24,796 bases of DNA from Pseudomonas serboccidentalis (GTDB lineage Bacteria > Pseudomonadota > Gammaproteobacteria > Pseudomonadales > Pseudomonadaceae), in contig NZ_CP101655.1 of assembly GCF_028830055.1 (NCBI RefSeq), forward strand, positions 5,918,885-5,943,680. The letters are read 5' to 3'. Shown here piece by piece: positions 7,258-14,201 of the stretch. The position numbers were made by a program, and so were the translations under genes. Within the stretch, counting starts at the first letter, position 1. Every line of letters begins with the position of its first letter. The notes under the pieces were generated by a model. That model was not told the DNA's origin, did not search any database, and saw only the letters and a program-made list of their open reading frames with translations.

Positions 7258-8475
7258 TTAGTTGCCGGTTTTCGGGGCCAGCCCATCCGCCCGGAACATC
7301 CCGCGAATCCCGCGCACGGCCTGACGAATCCGGTCCTGGTTTTCGATCAGCGCGAAGCGCACATGGTCGTCGCCGTACTCACCAAAACCAACCCCCGGCG
7401 AGACGCAGACCTTGGCCTCGGCCAGCAGTTTCTTGGCGAATTCCAGCGAGCCGAGGTGTGCATAAGCCTCGGGAATCTTCGCCCAGACGTACATCGAAGC
7501 CTTCGGATTCTCGACCATCCAGCCCAGCTCGTGCAGGCCTTTGACCAGCACGTTGCGGCGCTGGCGGTACTGCTCGGCGATGTCGCGCACGCACTGCTGA
7601 TCGCCTTCCAGCGCGGCAATCGCCGCCACTTGCAGCGGGGTGAACGTGCCGTAGTCGTGGTAGCTCTTGATCCGCGCCAGCGCGTTGACCAGCTCCGGGT
7701 TGCCGACCATGAAACCGATGCGCCAGCCGGCCATGTTGTAGCTCTTGGACAGGGTGAAAAACTCCACCGCGATGTCCTTGGCGCCCGGCACCTGCATGAT
7801 CGACGGGGCTTTCCAACCGTCGTAGACGATGTCGGCGTAAGCCAGGTCGTGAATGACCAACACGTCGTACTGTTTGGCGAGGGCGATCACCCGTTCGAAG
7901 AAATCCAGCTCCACGCACTGCGCGGTGGGGTTGGACGGGAAGCCGAGGATCATCATCTTCGGCTTCGGGATCGATCCGCGAATCGCGCGTTCCAGTTCAG
8001 CGAAGAAGTCCACGCCCGGCACCAGCGGCACCGAACGTACCTGGGCGCCGGCAATCACTGCACCGTAGATGTGAATTGGGTAGCTCGGGTTCGGCACCAG
8101 TACGGTGTCGCCCTGATCCAGGGTCGCCAGCATCAGGTGCGCCAGGCCTTCCTTGGAGCCGATGGTGACAATGGCTTCGCTCTCCGGGTCGATGTCGACC
8201 GCGTAGCGCTCCTTGTACCAGTTGGAAATGGCCCGACGCAGGCGCGGAATGCCCTTGGACGTGGAGTAACCGTGGGTGTCTTCGCGCTGCGCGACCTGCA
8301 CGAGTTTTTCGACAATGTGCGGCGGCGTGGCCCCGTCGGGGTTGCCCATGCTCAAGTCGATGATGTCTTCACCACGACGCCTGGCGGCCATCTTCAGCTC
8401 GGCGGTGATGTTGAAAACGTAAGGGGGGAGTCGATCAATGCGCGCAAAGCGGCGCGGCGAACCTTGTTCAGCCAT
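7258..8475 (-). CDS. alaC: Alanine transaminase AlaC-type, PLP-dependent
   Basis: This is a class I/II aminotransferase of fold type I, 405 residues, closest in layout to AlaC (YfdZ), which interconverts pyruvate/glutamate and alanine/2-oxoglutarate. Visible PLP residues are the Schiff-base Lys-244 in [11 protein letters not shown], Asp-210 and Tyr-213 in HDLAYADI, and Asn-182 in [10 protein letters not shown]-terminal HVRFALIEN carries the substrate-carboxylate Arg. The N-terminal [10 protein letters not shown] loop fits AlaC better than tyrosine or aspartate aminotransferases. The ATG at 8473-8475 has GAGG about 6 bases upstream. It is divergent from a LysE-type exporter over 139 bases, which hints at paired alanine (or related amino acid) synthesis and export. 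The next-nearest alternative is another branched or aromatic aminotransferase. Confidence 0.9.
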   Translation of the reverse strand: MAEQGSPRRFARIDRLPPYVFNITAELKMAARRRGEDIIDLSMGNPDGATPPHIVEKLVQVAQREDTHGYSTSKGIPRLRRAISNWYKERYAVDIDPESEAIVTIGSKEGLAHLMLATLDQGDTVLVPNPSYPIHIYGAVIAGAQVRSVPLVPGVDFFAELERAIRGSIPKPKMMILGFPSNPTAQCVELDFFERVIALAKQYDVLVIHDLAYADIVYDGWKAPSIMQVPGAKDIAVEFFTLSKSYNMAGWRIGFMVGNPELVNALARIKSYHDYGTFTPLQVAAIAALEGDQQCVRDIAEQYRQRRNVLVKGLHELGWMVENPKASMYVWAKIPEAYAHLGSLEFAKKLLAEAKVCVSPGVGFGEYGDDHVRFALIENQDRIRQAVRGIRGMFRADGLAPKTGN

Positions 8476-8521
8476 TGTTGCCTCGGATAACGTAAGCGCC
8501 CGGAACCGTCCGAGCGACGCT

Positions 8522-8537
8522 GGTCACTGCGGTGACC
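8522..8537. promoter_or_regulatory. Inverted repeat between alaC and the LysE-type gene
   Basis: GGTCAC-TGCG-GTGACC is a perfect 6-bp inverted repeat in the divergent intergenic region, 47 bases upstream of alaC and 77 upstream of the exporter. It could be a shared operator. No regulator gene is adjacent, and the binding protein is unknown. Confidence 0.4.
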
Positions 8538-8614
8538 TGTTGGCGAAGATAAGGGCAGTGATGGCAGACTGTCCAGCCTGTATGTAAACAATTTTTTCCC
8601 AAGGAAATCGGTAG

Positions 8615-9277
8615 ATGGAATTCACCAGCGGCTTCTTGCTGAGCCTCTCGCTGTGCCTGGACATCGGCGTGGCCAACATCGCGATGATCACCCTGGCGAT
8701 GCAGCGCGGTTACTTTCAGGGTTTCGCGTTGGGCCTCGGCACCTGCGTCGGTGACTTGATCTACGCGGTGCTGGCGCTGGCCGGGATGACCGTGCTGCTG
8801 CAGTACGAAAGCGTGCGCTGGGTGCTGTGGATCGGCGGTTCGGCACTGCTGATCTATTTCGCGGCGAAGATGATCTATTCAGCGATTCACCACGAGGCGC
8901 AACTGGCGGCGACTGCAGAGGTAGGGCAGAACTCGCACCGCAAAGAGTTCTTTCGCGGGATCTTCCTCGCCATGTCCTCGCCGAGTGCGATTCTGTGGTT
9001 CGCCGCCGTCGGCGGCACCTTGATCGCCCGCTCCGGTGGCGGTGGTCCGGTGAGCTCGGCGCTGTTCCTCGGTGGTTTCCTTTGCGCCGGGCTGCTGTGG
9101 TCGGCCGGTCTGTGCTTTGCCGCGAGCCACGGGGGCAAGCTGCTGGGCGACAAGCTGCTGCGCTACTCGTACATGGCATCGGCAGCGATCTTCTGCTATT
9201 TCGCTGTTTACGTGATCGTATCCGGTTATAACGAGTTCGTTGGCTCCGGGGCCGCCGACCAGTTGCACGCCTTGTAA
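8615..9277 (+). CDS. LysE/RhtB-type amino acid exporter
   Basis: This is an inner-membrane translocator of about 220 residues with the LysE-superfamily layout of six helices. The N-terminus MEFTSGFLLSLSLCLDIGVA with ANIAMI corresponds to the usual P-G-P/N-containing first helix region. AMQRGYFQGFALGLGTCVGD is the conserved G-rich second helix, and FFRGIFLAMSSPSAILWFAA matches the usual GFLLNLxNPKAxLFF block. The start ATG at 8615 has AAGGA about 10 bases upstream. Family members export lysine, threonine, homoserine, leucine or related amino acids. The divergent alaC neighbour makes alanine or a related amino acid a reasonable guess, not a demonstrated substrate. No LysR/ArgP-type regulator is adjacent, which is unusual for this family. 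Confidence 0.85.
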   Translation: MEFTSGFLLSLSLCLDIGVANIAMITLAMQRGYFQGFALGLGTCVGDLIYAVLALAGMTVLLQYESVRWVLWIGGSALLIYFAAKMIYSAIHHEAQLAATAEVGQNSHRKEFFRGIFLAMSSPSAILWFAAVGGTLIARSGGGGPVSSALFLGGFLCAGLLWSAGLCFAASHGGKLLGDKLLRYSYMASAAIFCYFAVYVIVSGYNEFVGSGAADQLHAL

Positions 9278-9279
9278 CA

Positions 9280-9306
9280 TTGCGATTCGGGTTTGGCTTC
9301 TATACT
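9280..9306 (+). promoter_or_regulatory. Possible sigma-70 promoter for the GyrI-like gene
   Basis: TTGCGA (9280-9285) and TATACT (9301-9306) are separated by 15 bases, shorter than ideal. They lie 41-67 bases upstream of the ATG at 9347. The -10 match is good and the -35 spacing is poor. Confidence 0.35.
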
Positions 9307-9346
9307 CACCAGCCGAACCCCTATTTTTTGTTCCAGGAGTCGAGTC

Positions 9347-9841
9347 ATGGATGAGCAAAAACGCGTCGAAGTGGCTGAACCTCGCTTCGAACATGGACAC
9401 TTCCTGCTGATTGCAGGATTTCGTGGTCGATTTACCCAGGACAGCGCCAAGGACATTCCCGCGCTGTGGGAAAAGTTCTTGCCGCACTTGGGAAAGATAC
9501 AGGGACAAAAGAACGAAGTGACCTACGGCGTCTGCAGCAATTTCGACGGCCAGGGTGGCTTCGATTACATCGCCGGGGTGGAAATCAGCAAGCTCGATGA
9601 CCTGGACCAGAAGGTCTACCAGTGGATCGAAGTGCTGCCCCGCCAATACGCCGTGTTCGAGCACAAGGGACCGCTCGAACAATTGCCGCAGACCCTGCAA
9701 TACATCTACAAGACCTGGTTGCCGACCTCCCACTATGTGGAGCTCAACGCCCCGGAGCTGGAGCGCTACAGCGCCGATTTCAATCCGCGGCTGCACACCG
9801 GCAAACTGGAAATCTGCGTGCCGGTCGATACCAAGGCCTGA
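9347..9841 (+). CDS. GyrI-like/AraC effector-binding domain protein
   Basis: This 164-residue soluble protein resembles stand-alone GyrI-like (SOUL/BmrR-type) small-molecule-binding domains. It has two similar halves: about residues 10-85 with FLLIAGFRGRFTQDS and about 90-160 with YQWIEVLPRQYAVFEHKGPL. The block GPLEQLPQTLQYIYKTWLPT and the final FNPRLHTGKLEICVPV are hallmark features of the C-terminal half, including the acidic residue that contacts cationic ligands. There is no DNA-binding domain, so it is not a full AraC regulator. The ATG at 9347 has AGGAG about 8 bases upstream; longer in-frame starts run into the promoter. Relatives bind drugs or antagonise gyrase toxins (SbmC), or hydrolyse cyclopropanoids. 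The role here is unknown. Confidence 0.82.
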   Translation: MDEQKRVEVAEPRFEHGHFLLIAGFRGRFTQDSAKDIPALWEKFLPHLGKIQGQKNEVTYGVCSNFDGQGGFDYIAGVEISKLDDLDQKVYQWIEVLPRQYAVFEHKGPLEQLPQTLQYIYKTWLPTSHYVELNAPELERYSADFNPRLHTGKLEICVPVDTKA

Positions 9842-9851
9842 GCCACAACCC

Positions 9852-9874
9852 GAGGCGGATCACTGATCCGCCTC
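9852..9874. terminator. Bidirectional hairpin between GyrI-like gene and miniprotein
   Basis: GAGGCGGATC (9852-9861) pairs exactly with GATCCGCCTC (9865-9874) around an ACT loop. It lies between convergent genes, 10 bases past the GyrI-like stop and 8 past the miniprotein stop. There is no strong U-tract on either side. Confidence 0.6.
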
Positions 9875-9881
9875 AGGTTGT

Positions 9882-9998
9882 TCAACCGCGTTTACCCTTG
9901 CCCACCCGTCGCGCCCGCAACAGGTCGATGCCCAGGGTGATAAAGCCGAACGTACTGATGCCCAACACCATCAACAGGCCGATTTCAACGCTGCTCAT
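9882..9998 (-). CDS. Small membrane protein, 38 residues
   Basis: Reading the minus strand from the ATG at 9996-9998 gives a 38-residue product ending in TGA at 9882. It starts MSSVEIGLLMVLGISTFGFI, continues TLGID, and ends LLRARRVGKGKRG. Residues 5-27 form one hydrophobic helix and the tail is strongly basic, so an N-out/C-in single-pass orientation is expected by the positive-inside rule. A GGGGG stretch lies about 7-11 bases upstream of the ATG. A perfect hairpin follows the stop. The combination of start, ribosome site, charge pattern and terminator argues for a real gene below usual annotation length. Function is unknown. Small proteins of this build often modulate larger membrane complexes. 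Confidence 0.6.
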   Translation of the reverse strand: MSSVEIGLLMVLGISTFGFITLGIDLLRARRVGKGKRG

Positions 9999-10163
9999 AA
10001 GCGGTTTCCCCCAAGGGTGATCAGAGACACACCTCAGAAATAGCCCGCCACCAGCACGAAGAAAAGCGCTTATACGCAGGCTTTACGCCGCCCATGCGGA
10101 TCGATATGAACACCTTATTCCTTTATGCTTTGTGCACTTTTCTCCGCTGATTTTCGAGCCGCC

Positions 10164-10652
10164 ATGAACACCGTCATCCGTAATGTCACCGCCGCCGACC
10201 TGGATCGCTGCTACGCCATCGAAACCGTTGCCTACGAAGGCGATGAGGCCGCCACCCGCGAGAAGATCGCCACGCGCATCGCCACCTGGCCGGACGGCTT
10301 CATCGTGGCCGAAGTGGACGGGGTGGTCGCCGGTTTCATCAACTCGGGCGCGGCGTTTGATGTGCAGATGTCGGACGAGGCGTTCAAGGAACTGATCGGC
10401 CACGATCCGAAAGGGCCGAATGTGGTGATCATGTCGGTGGTGGTGCACCCGGACTATCAAGGCCAGGGCCTGGCCAAGCGGCTGATGGCCGAGTTCATCG
10501 AGCGCATGCGCGGGATGGACAAGGCGACGATTCATTTGATGTGCAAGGAACAGCACATCCCGCTGTACGCCGGGTTCGGCTTTGCCTACATCAAACCGTC
10601 GGAGTCCGACCATGGCGGGATGGCGTGGCACGAGATGATCCTGACCCTGTAA
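10164..10652 (+). CDS. GNAT family N-acetyltransferase
   Basis: This 162-residue protein has the GNAT fold. Motif A, which binds the acetyl-CoA pyrophosphate, is SVVVHPDYQGQGLAKRLMAE at 91-110. An N-terminal VIRNVTAADLDRCYAIE is the usual beta1-alpha1. The block YAGFGFAYIKPSESDHGGMA near 135-154, with HEMIL at the end, resembles arylalkylamine-type GNATs. I start at the ATG at 10164; an upstream in-frame start at 10125 adds 13 non-conserved residues. The acceptor substrate is unknown, perhaps a small amine or polyamine. It is a single-gene unit, divergent from the miniprotein gene and closed by a REPIN. Confidence 0.85.
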   Translation: MNTVIRNVTAADLDRCYAIETVAYEGDEAATREKIATRIATWPDGFIVAEVDGVVAGFINSGAAFDVQMSDEAFKELIGHDPKGPNVVIMSVVVHPDYQGQGLAKRLMAEFIERMRGMDKATIHLMCKEQHIPLYAGFGFAYIKPSESDHGGMAWHEMILTL

Positions 10653-10658
10653 ACACGT

Positions 10659-10752
10659 CCCCTGTAGGAGCTGCCGAAGGCTGCGATCTTTTGATCTTGA
10701 TCTTGAAAAACCAAAATCAAAAGATCGCAGCCTTCGGCAGCTCCTACCGGGG
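10659..10752. repeat. REPIN-type palindrome, copy C
   Basis: Standard arms (CTGTAGGAGCTGCCGAAGGC plus TGCGATCTTTTGATC) are inverted around a centre with an extra GATCTT duplication. The right outer end is CTACCGGGG instead of CTACAGGGG. It lies between the convergent GNAT and PPOX genes. Confidence 0.85.
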
Positions 10753-10763
10753 ACGGTGGTGGG

Positions 10764-11369
10764 TCAGTAGAGGCTGTCGCGCACCCGCTTCGGCGCTTCG
10801 CGATCGTAGGTTTCGGCATCGAACTGGCCGTCATTCAGGCGCTTGTGGAAAGCGCCGGCAGAGGGCAGGGCGGAGCGCGGCAGGTGGGTTTGCGGGTTCC
10901 ACGCATCGGAACGGACGAAGGCTTTCGAGCAATGGAAAAACGCCGCTTCCACCGTCACCCGCAACACCGTTTTCGCCGGTTTGCCGTTCACCGCGAAGCT
11001 TTCCAGCAGCTCTGGATCGGCGCTGATCGTCGCGGTGCCATTGACCCGCAACGTCTCGCCAATCCCCGGAATGATGAACAGCAGCGACACCCTTGGATCG
11101 TGCAGCACATTGCGCAGGGTATCGATGCGGTTGTTGCCCGGGCGATCCGGCAGGGCCAGGGTGTTTTGATCAATGATCCGCACAAACCCCGGCGCATCAC
11201 CGCGCGGCGAATTGTCGAGGCCGTCGGCGCCCAGCGAGCTGATCATCACCAGCGGCGACAGGCGCACCATCGCCTGATAGTCCTCGTTGAGAAAACCGAT
11301 CTGTTTGCGTACCGCGCGCTCGTGGGGCAATCCGTATATCGCTTCCAGCGCTTCGATTGAATCGATCAT
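10764..11369 (-). CDS. PPOX-family FMN-binding protein (PNPOx-like)
   Basis: This 201-residue protein belongs to the pyridoxamine-5'-phosphate-oxidase-like split-barrel superfamily, in the DR2398/MSMEG-type branch. MVISSLGADGLDNSPRGDAP near 41-60 is the FMN-binding strand-loop. LALPDRPGNNRIDTLRNVLH near 72-91 and RVSLLFIIPGIGETLRVNGT near 93-112 are conserved in this branch. A C-terminal FHCSKAFVRSDAWNP follows. It probably reduces or oxidises an unidentified small molecule with FMN or F420-like chemistry, and it is not the PdxH enzyme itself. The ATG at 11367-11369 has GAGG about 9 bases upstream. The upstream GNAT gene ends 18 bases before it, so the two are likely co-transcribed. Confidence 0.85.
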   Translation of the reverse strand: MIDSIEALEAIYGLPHERAVRKQIGFLNEDYQAMVRLSPLVMISSLGADGLDNSPRGDAPGFVRIIDQNTLALPDRPGNNRIDTLRNVLHDPRVSLLFIIPGIGETLRVNGTATISADPELLESFAVNGKPAKTVLRVTVEAAFFHCSKAFVRSDAWNPQTHLPRSALPSAGAFHKRLNDGQFDAETYDREAPKRVRDSLY

Positions 11370-11387
11370 CGTGCATCCCTCGATGAC

Positions 11388-11873
11388 TCAGAAAAACAGG
11401 CCCATGCGCCGCTCGTAACCGATTCGTCCCTTGTACGCTTCGCCGCTGTCGACGAAACCGTGTTTGGCATACAGCGCGATGGCGGCGTCGTTATCGGCGT
11501 CCACCGACAGCTCCAGGCCCTTGATTTCCGGCCATGCCTCACGCGCAATCTGCGGCAACGCTTGCAGGCAGGCTTTGCCGTAACCCTTGCCTTGTGCCCG
11601 ATGATCGACCTGCAACGCATGCAAGGTGGCGCTGTGTTCATCGGCCCAGTCCGGCAACACGGGTGGGCGTTTGAGCAGCAGGAAGGCCACCGGCACTTGA
11701 TCCGCCAGCAGCGCGAAGCCCTTCACGCCGGGGCCGGGTCTGGACAGCAGCGTGTGCAGCGCGCCGTGGATGTCGCCGGAAAACTTGATCTGCTCGGGAT
11801 GGATTTCAATCGCCTCGACTTGCTGACGCTGCAGGGCGTTCAGGCTGTCGTACGGCACGAGTTGGGCTGACAC
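11388..11873 (-). CDS. GNAT family N-acetyltransferase
   Basis: This is a second GNAT of about 161 residues. Motif A is LQVDHRAQGKGYGKACL at 88-104. Motif B, ALYAKHGF, is at 133-140 and carries the catalytic-type Tyr. I choose the GTG at 11871-11873, because AAGGA lies about 8 bases upstream and the product MSAQLVPYDS is family-like. The open frame extends much further but runs across the next gene and its promoter. It is the first gene of a two-gene unit with the PPOX-family gene. Its substrate is unknown. It diverges from the SnoaL/sigma operon over 141 bases that contain the ECF42-like promoter. Confidence 0.82.
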   Translation of the reverse strand: MSAQLVPYDSLNALQRQQVEAIEIHPEQIKFSGDIHGALHTLLSRPGPGVKGFALLADQVPVAFLLLKRPPVLPDWADEHSATLHALQVDHRAQGKGYGKACLQALPQIAREAWPEIKGLELSVDADNDAAIALYAKHGFVDSGEAYKGRIGYERRMGLFF

Positions 11874-11951
11874 GGGAATTTCCTTTTTCCTACAAAGATG
11901 AGCCTCGGATTCTAGCGATTTTGTGTTCGGCGGAATTTTTTTTGTTTTGTC

Positions 11952-11978
11952 TGTCGATCGGCTCGACTGCCGAACGAC
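11952..11978 (+). promoter_or_regulatory. ECF42-type promoter upstream of the SnoaL-DGPF-sigma operon
   Basis: TGTCGA (11952-11957) and CGAC (11975-11978) are 17 bases apart. As I recall the Streptomyces venezuelae work, ECF42 promoters carry TGTCGA at -35 and CGA/TC at -10. A start near 11985 would leave a leader of about 30 bases before the ATG at 12015. The GGAG ribosome site lies at 12005-12008. Confidence 0.7.
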
Positions 11979-12014
11979 TAAGGGTGTCTTCACAACAAAA
12001 ACACGGAGAACACC

Positions 12015-12440
12015 ATGAGCGCACAAGCTGACATCCAGACCCTGATCAACACTTACCGCGAAGCGGTGATGACCAAGAACGTCGAGAAAGTCATGGCGCT
12101 GTACGCCGACGACATCGTCTCGTTCGACGCGATCAAGGCCCTGCAATTCAAGGGCAAGGCGGCCTACCGCAAGCACTGGGAAGCCTGTATGGAGATGTGC
12201 CCCGGCCCGCACGTTTTCGAGTTCCACGAGATCGCCATCGAAACCGCCGACAACCTCGCCTTCGCCCATTGGGTAGCCAACTGCGGCGGGACCAACGACA
12301 AGGGTGAAACCCAGAGCTGCTGGATGCGCGCCACCGCGTGCTATCGGCAGGTGGGCGGGACGTGGAAGATCGTCCACGAGCACTGGTCGGCACCGTTCGA
12401 TCCGATGAGCGGCGCCACGCTGTTCGATGTGCAGCCCTGA
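12015..12440 (+). CDS. SnoaL-like/NTF2-fold protein, ketosteroid-isomerase type
   Basis: This 141-residue protein has the NTF2/SnoaL cone fold: an N-terminal helix ADIQTLINTYREAVMTKNVE with KVMALYADD, then FKGKAAYRKHWEACMEM and a C-terminal WKIVHEHWSAPFDPMSG. The WKI-x-HEHxS ending is typical of the SnoaL_3/DUF4440 branch. The fold gives a ligand-binding pocket, sometimes with isomerase or hydrolase activity. The ATG has GGAG about 7 bases upstream. It is the first gene after the ECF42-like promoter and 40 bases ahead of the DGPF gene. It is likely a target of that sigma factor, perhaps a modifying enzyme or a ligand-binding partner in its signalling. Confidence 0.87.
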   Translation: MSAQADIQTLINTYREAVMTKNVEKVMALYADDIVSFDAIKALQFKGKAAYRKHWEACMEMCPGPHVFEFHEIAIETADNLAFAHWVANCGGTNDKGETQSCWMRATACYRQVGGTWKIVHEHWSAPFDPMSGATLFDVQP

Positions 12441-12480
12441 TCTTCAGCCATAGTTGATCCGTTCGATTCAGGAGAAAGCC

Positions 12481-12825
12481 ATGAAGTATCTATGCCTGGT
12501 CTACAGCGATGAACGCCTGCTGCACACGCTGCCCGACAGCCCGGAAGACGCCGAATGCTGGGCCTACGCCGAGTCGATTCAGGGCAGCGGGCGGATGGTC
12601 GCGGCCGAAGCGCTGGAATCGGTGCAGACCGCCACCACGGTGCGCATGCGCAACGGCAAGCTGTCGATCACCGATGGCCCGTTCGCTGAAACCAAAGAGC
12701 AACTGGCCGGTTTCTACCTGATCGACGCCAAGGACCTCAACGAAGCGATCCAGGTCGCCGGGCACATTCCGGCGGCCCGGGTCGGCAGCGTCGAAGTGCG
12801 CCCGGTGCGGCAGTTGAATGTCTGA
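12481..12825 (+). CDS. YciI-like DGPF domain protein
   Basis: This 114-residue alpha/beta protein of the DGPF (YCII-related) family begins MKYLCLVYSDE and carries the defining DGPF at 65-68, followed by AETKEQLAGFYLIDAKDLNE and the terminal GSVEVRPVRQ. DGPF proteins are the characteristic neighbours of ECF42 sigma factors and have been proposed to take part in their signalling, since these sigma factors lack classical anti-sigma partners. The ATG at 12481 has AGGAG about 8 bases upstream. Its stop overlaps the sigma-factor start by 8 bases (ATGTCTGA), indicating translational coupling and a fixed stoichiometry. The biochemical activity is unknown. The ferredoxin-like YciI fold suggests a small-molecule ligand. 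Confidence 0.92.
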   Translation: MKYLCLVYSDERLLHTLPDSPEDAECWAYAESIQGSGRMVAAEALESVQTATTVRMRNGKLSITDGPFAETKEQLAGFYLIDAKDLNEAIQVAGHIPAARVGSVEVRPVRQLNV

Positions 12826-14047
12826 GGTTCGGGCGCGGGTCGAGCAGGTCTATCGCGAAGACTCGCGGCGGATCCTTGCGACGCTGATTCGCCTGCTCGG
12901 TGATTTCGACCTCGCCGAAGAAGCCTTGCACGAGGCGTTCTTCGTCGCGGTCGAGCGCTGGCAGCGCGACGGCGTGCCCGACAACCCGCGCACCTGGCTG
13001 GTGTCCACCGGGCGCTTCAAGGCGATCGATGTGTTGCGCCGGCGCGCCCGCTTCAAGGCCTCGCAGCCGCTGTTGCTGGCGCAGCTAGAAGAACTGGAAC
13101 AGGCCGACTGGAGTGGCGAAGACGTGGAAGACGACCGCCTGCGGCTGATCTTCACCTGCTGTCACCCGGCGCTGGCGGCGGATGCGCAGGTACCGCTGAC
13201 CCTGCGTGAAGTCTGCGACCTGACCACCGAGGAAATCGCCCGCGCGTTTCTTTCGGCACCGGCAGCGATTGCCCAGCGCATCGTGCGGGCCAAGGCCAAG
13301 ATCCGCGATGCGAAAATCCCTTATCAAGTCCCCAGCCTCAACGAGTTGTCCGAGCGCCTCGACAGCGTGTTGCGGGTGATTTATCTGGTGTTCAACGAAG
13401 GGTATTCGGCGTCGATGGGCGCTGAGCTGACCCGTGAAGACCTGACGCGCGAGGCGATTCGGCTGGGGCGGTTGCTGATGGAGTTGCTGCCGGAGCCGGA
13501 GGTCATGGGCTTGCTGGCGCTGATGCTGCTGCACGAGTCGCGGCGGCCGGCGCGCACCTCGCCCAGCGGGGAATTGGTCCTGCTGGACGATCAGGACCGT
13601 TCGCGCTGGGATGCCGGGCTGATTGCCGAAGGCTGTGCGCTGGTGGAACGTGCGCTGACCACCCGGCGCTTCGGGCCGTATTGCCTGCAAGCGGCGATTG
13701 CAGCGGTGCACGCCGAGGCGCCTTCAGCGGCTGAAACGGATTGGGAGCAGATCGTCGGGCTGTATGACGTGCTGTTGCGCGCGGTGCCGTCGCCGGTGAT
13801 CGAATTGAATCGTGCGGTGGCGGTGGCCAAGCGTGATGGGGCGTTGGCCGGGTTGAATTTGATTGAAGGGATTCTGGGGCGGGGCGAGTTGCAGGATTAC
13901 CACTTGGCGCATTCGGCACGGGCGGAGTTTTGTCGGCAGTTGGGCCGGGTGGAGCAGGCGCGGGCGGCGTATCGGCGCGCGTTGGAGTTGACGCGGCAGG
14001 AGCCGGAGCGGCGGTTTATCGAGGGGCGGCTGAGCGAACTGGATTGA
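12818..14047 (+). CDS. ECF42-type RNA polymerase sigma factor with TPR-like extension
   Basis: This 409-residue sigma factor is far longer than a plain ECF of about 190. Region 2 covers about 12-80, with DFDLAEEALHEAFFVAVERW and the promoter-contact NPRTWLVSTGRFKAIDVLRR. Region 4 covers about 126-170, with LTLREVCDLTTEEIARAFLS and the helix AIAQRIVRAKAKIRDA. The remaining 235 residues are a helical TPR-like domain (COG4941/DUF6596). The blocks YLVFNEGYSASMG, LLALMLLHESRR, GPYCLQAAIAAVHAEA and SPVIELNRAVAVA are characteristic. Such extensions replace an anti-sigma factor, and C-terminal truncation is reported to affect activity in ECF42 proteins. The ATG at 12818 overlaps the DGPF gene. The operon carries an ECF42-like promoter, so positive autoregulation is likely. 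Confidence 0.94.
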   Translation: MSEVRARVEQVYREDSRRILATLIRLLGDFDLAEEALHEAFFVAVERWQRDGVPDNPRTWLVSTGRFKAIDVLRRRARFKASQPLLLAQLEELEQADWSGEDVEDDRLRLIFTCCHPALAADAQVPLTLREVCDLTTEEIARAFLSAPAAIAQRIVRAKAKIRDAKIPYQVPSLNELSERLDSVLRVIYLVFNEGYSASMGAELTREDLTREAIRLGRLLMELLPEPEVMGLLALMLLHESRRPARTSPSGELVLLDDQDRSRWDAGLIAEGCALVERALTTRRFGPYCLQAAIAAVHAEAPSAAETDWEQIVGLYDVLLRAVPSPVIELNRAVAVAKRDGALAGLNLIEGILGRGELQDYHLAHSARAEFCRQLGRVEQARAAYRRALELTRQEPERRFIEGRLSELD

Positions 14048-14117
14048 TCCGCGAGCTTCATTGGCAGTGCCGGCCTCAAATCATCAGGGTTGCTGCCGGT
14101 GATCGAAGCGGCTTGAA

Positions 14118-14201
14118 GATCAAAAGATCGCAGCCTTCGGCAACTCCTACAGAAGAATGCATTCCTATGTAGGAGTTGCCGAAGGCTGCGATCTTTTGAT
14201 C
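14118..14201. repeat. REP pair in inside-out orientation, copy D
   Basis: The arms read GGAGTTGCCGAAGGCTGCGA and are identical, but they point outward: GTAG is at the centre and the GATCTTTTGATC ends are outside. This is the reverse of the other doublets. The centre holds GAATGCATTC. The element ends at 14201, the first base of the LysR stop codon, and lies between that gene and the sigma factor. Confidence 0.8.

Noticed and set aside
7039..8490. A 483-residue open frame antisense to alaC
   Set aside because: It crosses the gntP terminator and the REPIN and has shadow-frame composition. The alaC frame has full catalytic motifs.
11388..12383. A 331-residue version of the second GNAT
   Set aside because: The extra 170 residues overlap the SnoaL gene and the ECF42-like promoter and look like a shadow frame. 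The GTG at 11873 has a good ribosome site.
10764..14047. Mobile or defence island from 10.7 to 14.0 kb
   Set aside because: There is no integrase, transposase, tRNA or attachment repeat, and the genes match neighbours in composition. It reads as ordinary accessory chromosomal content.
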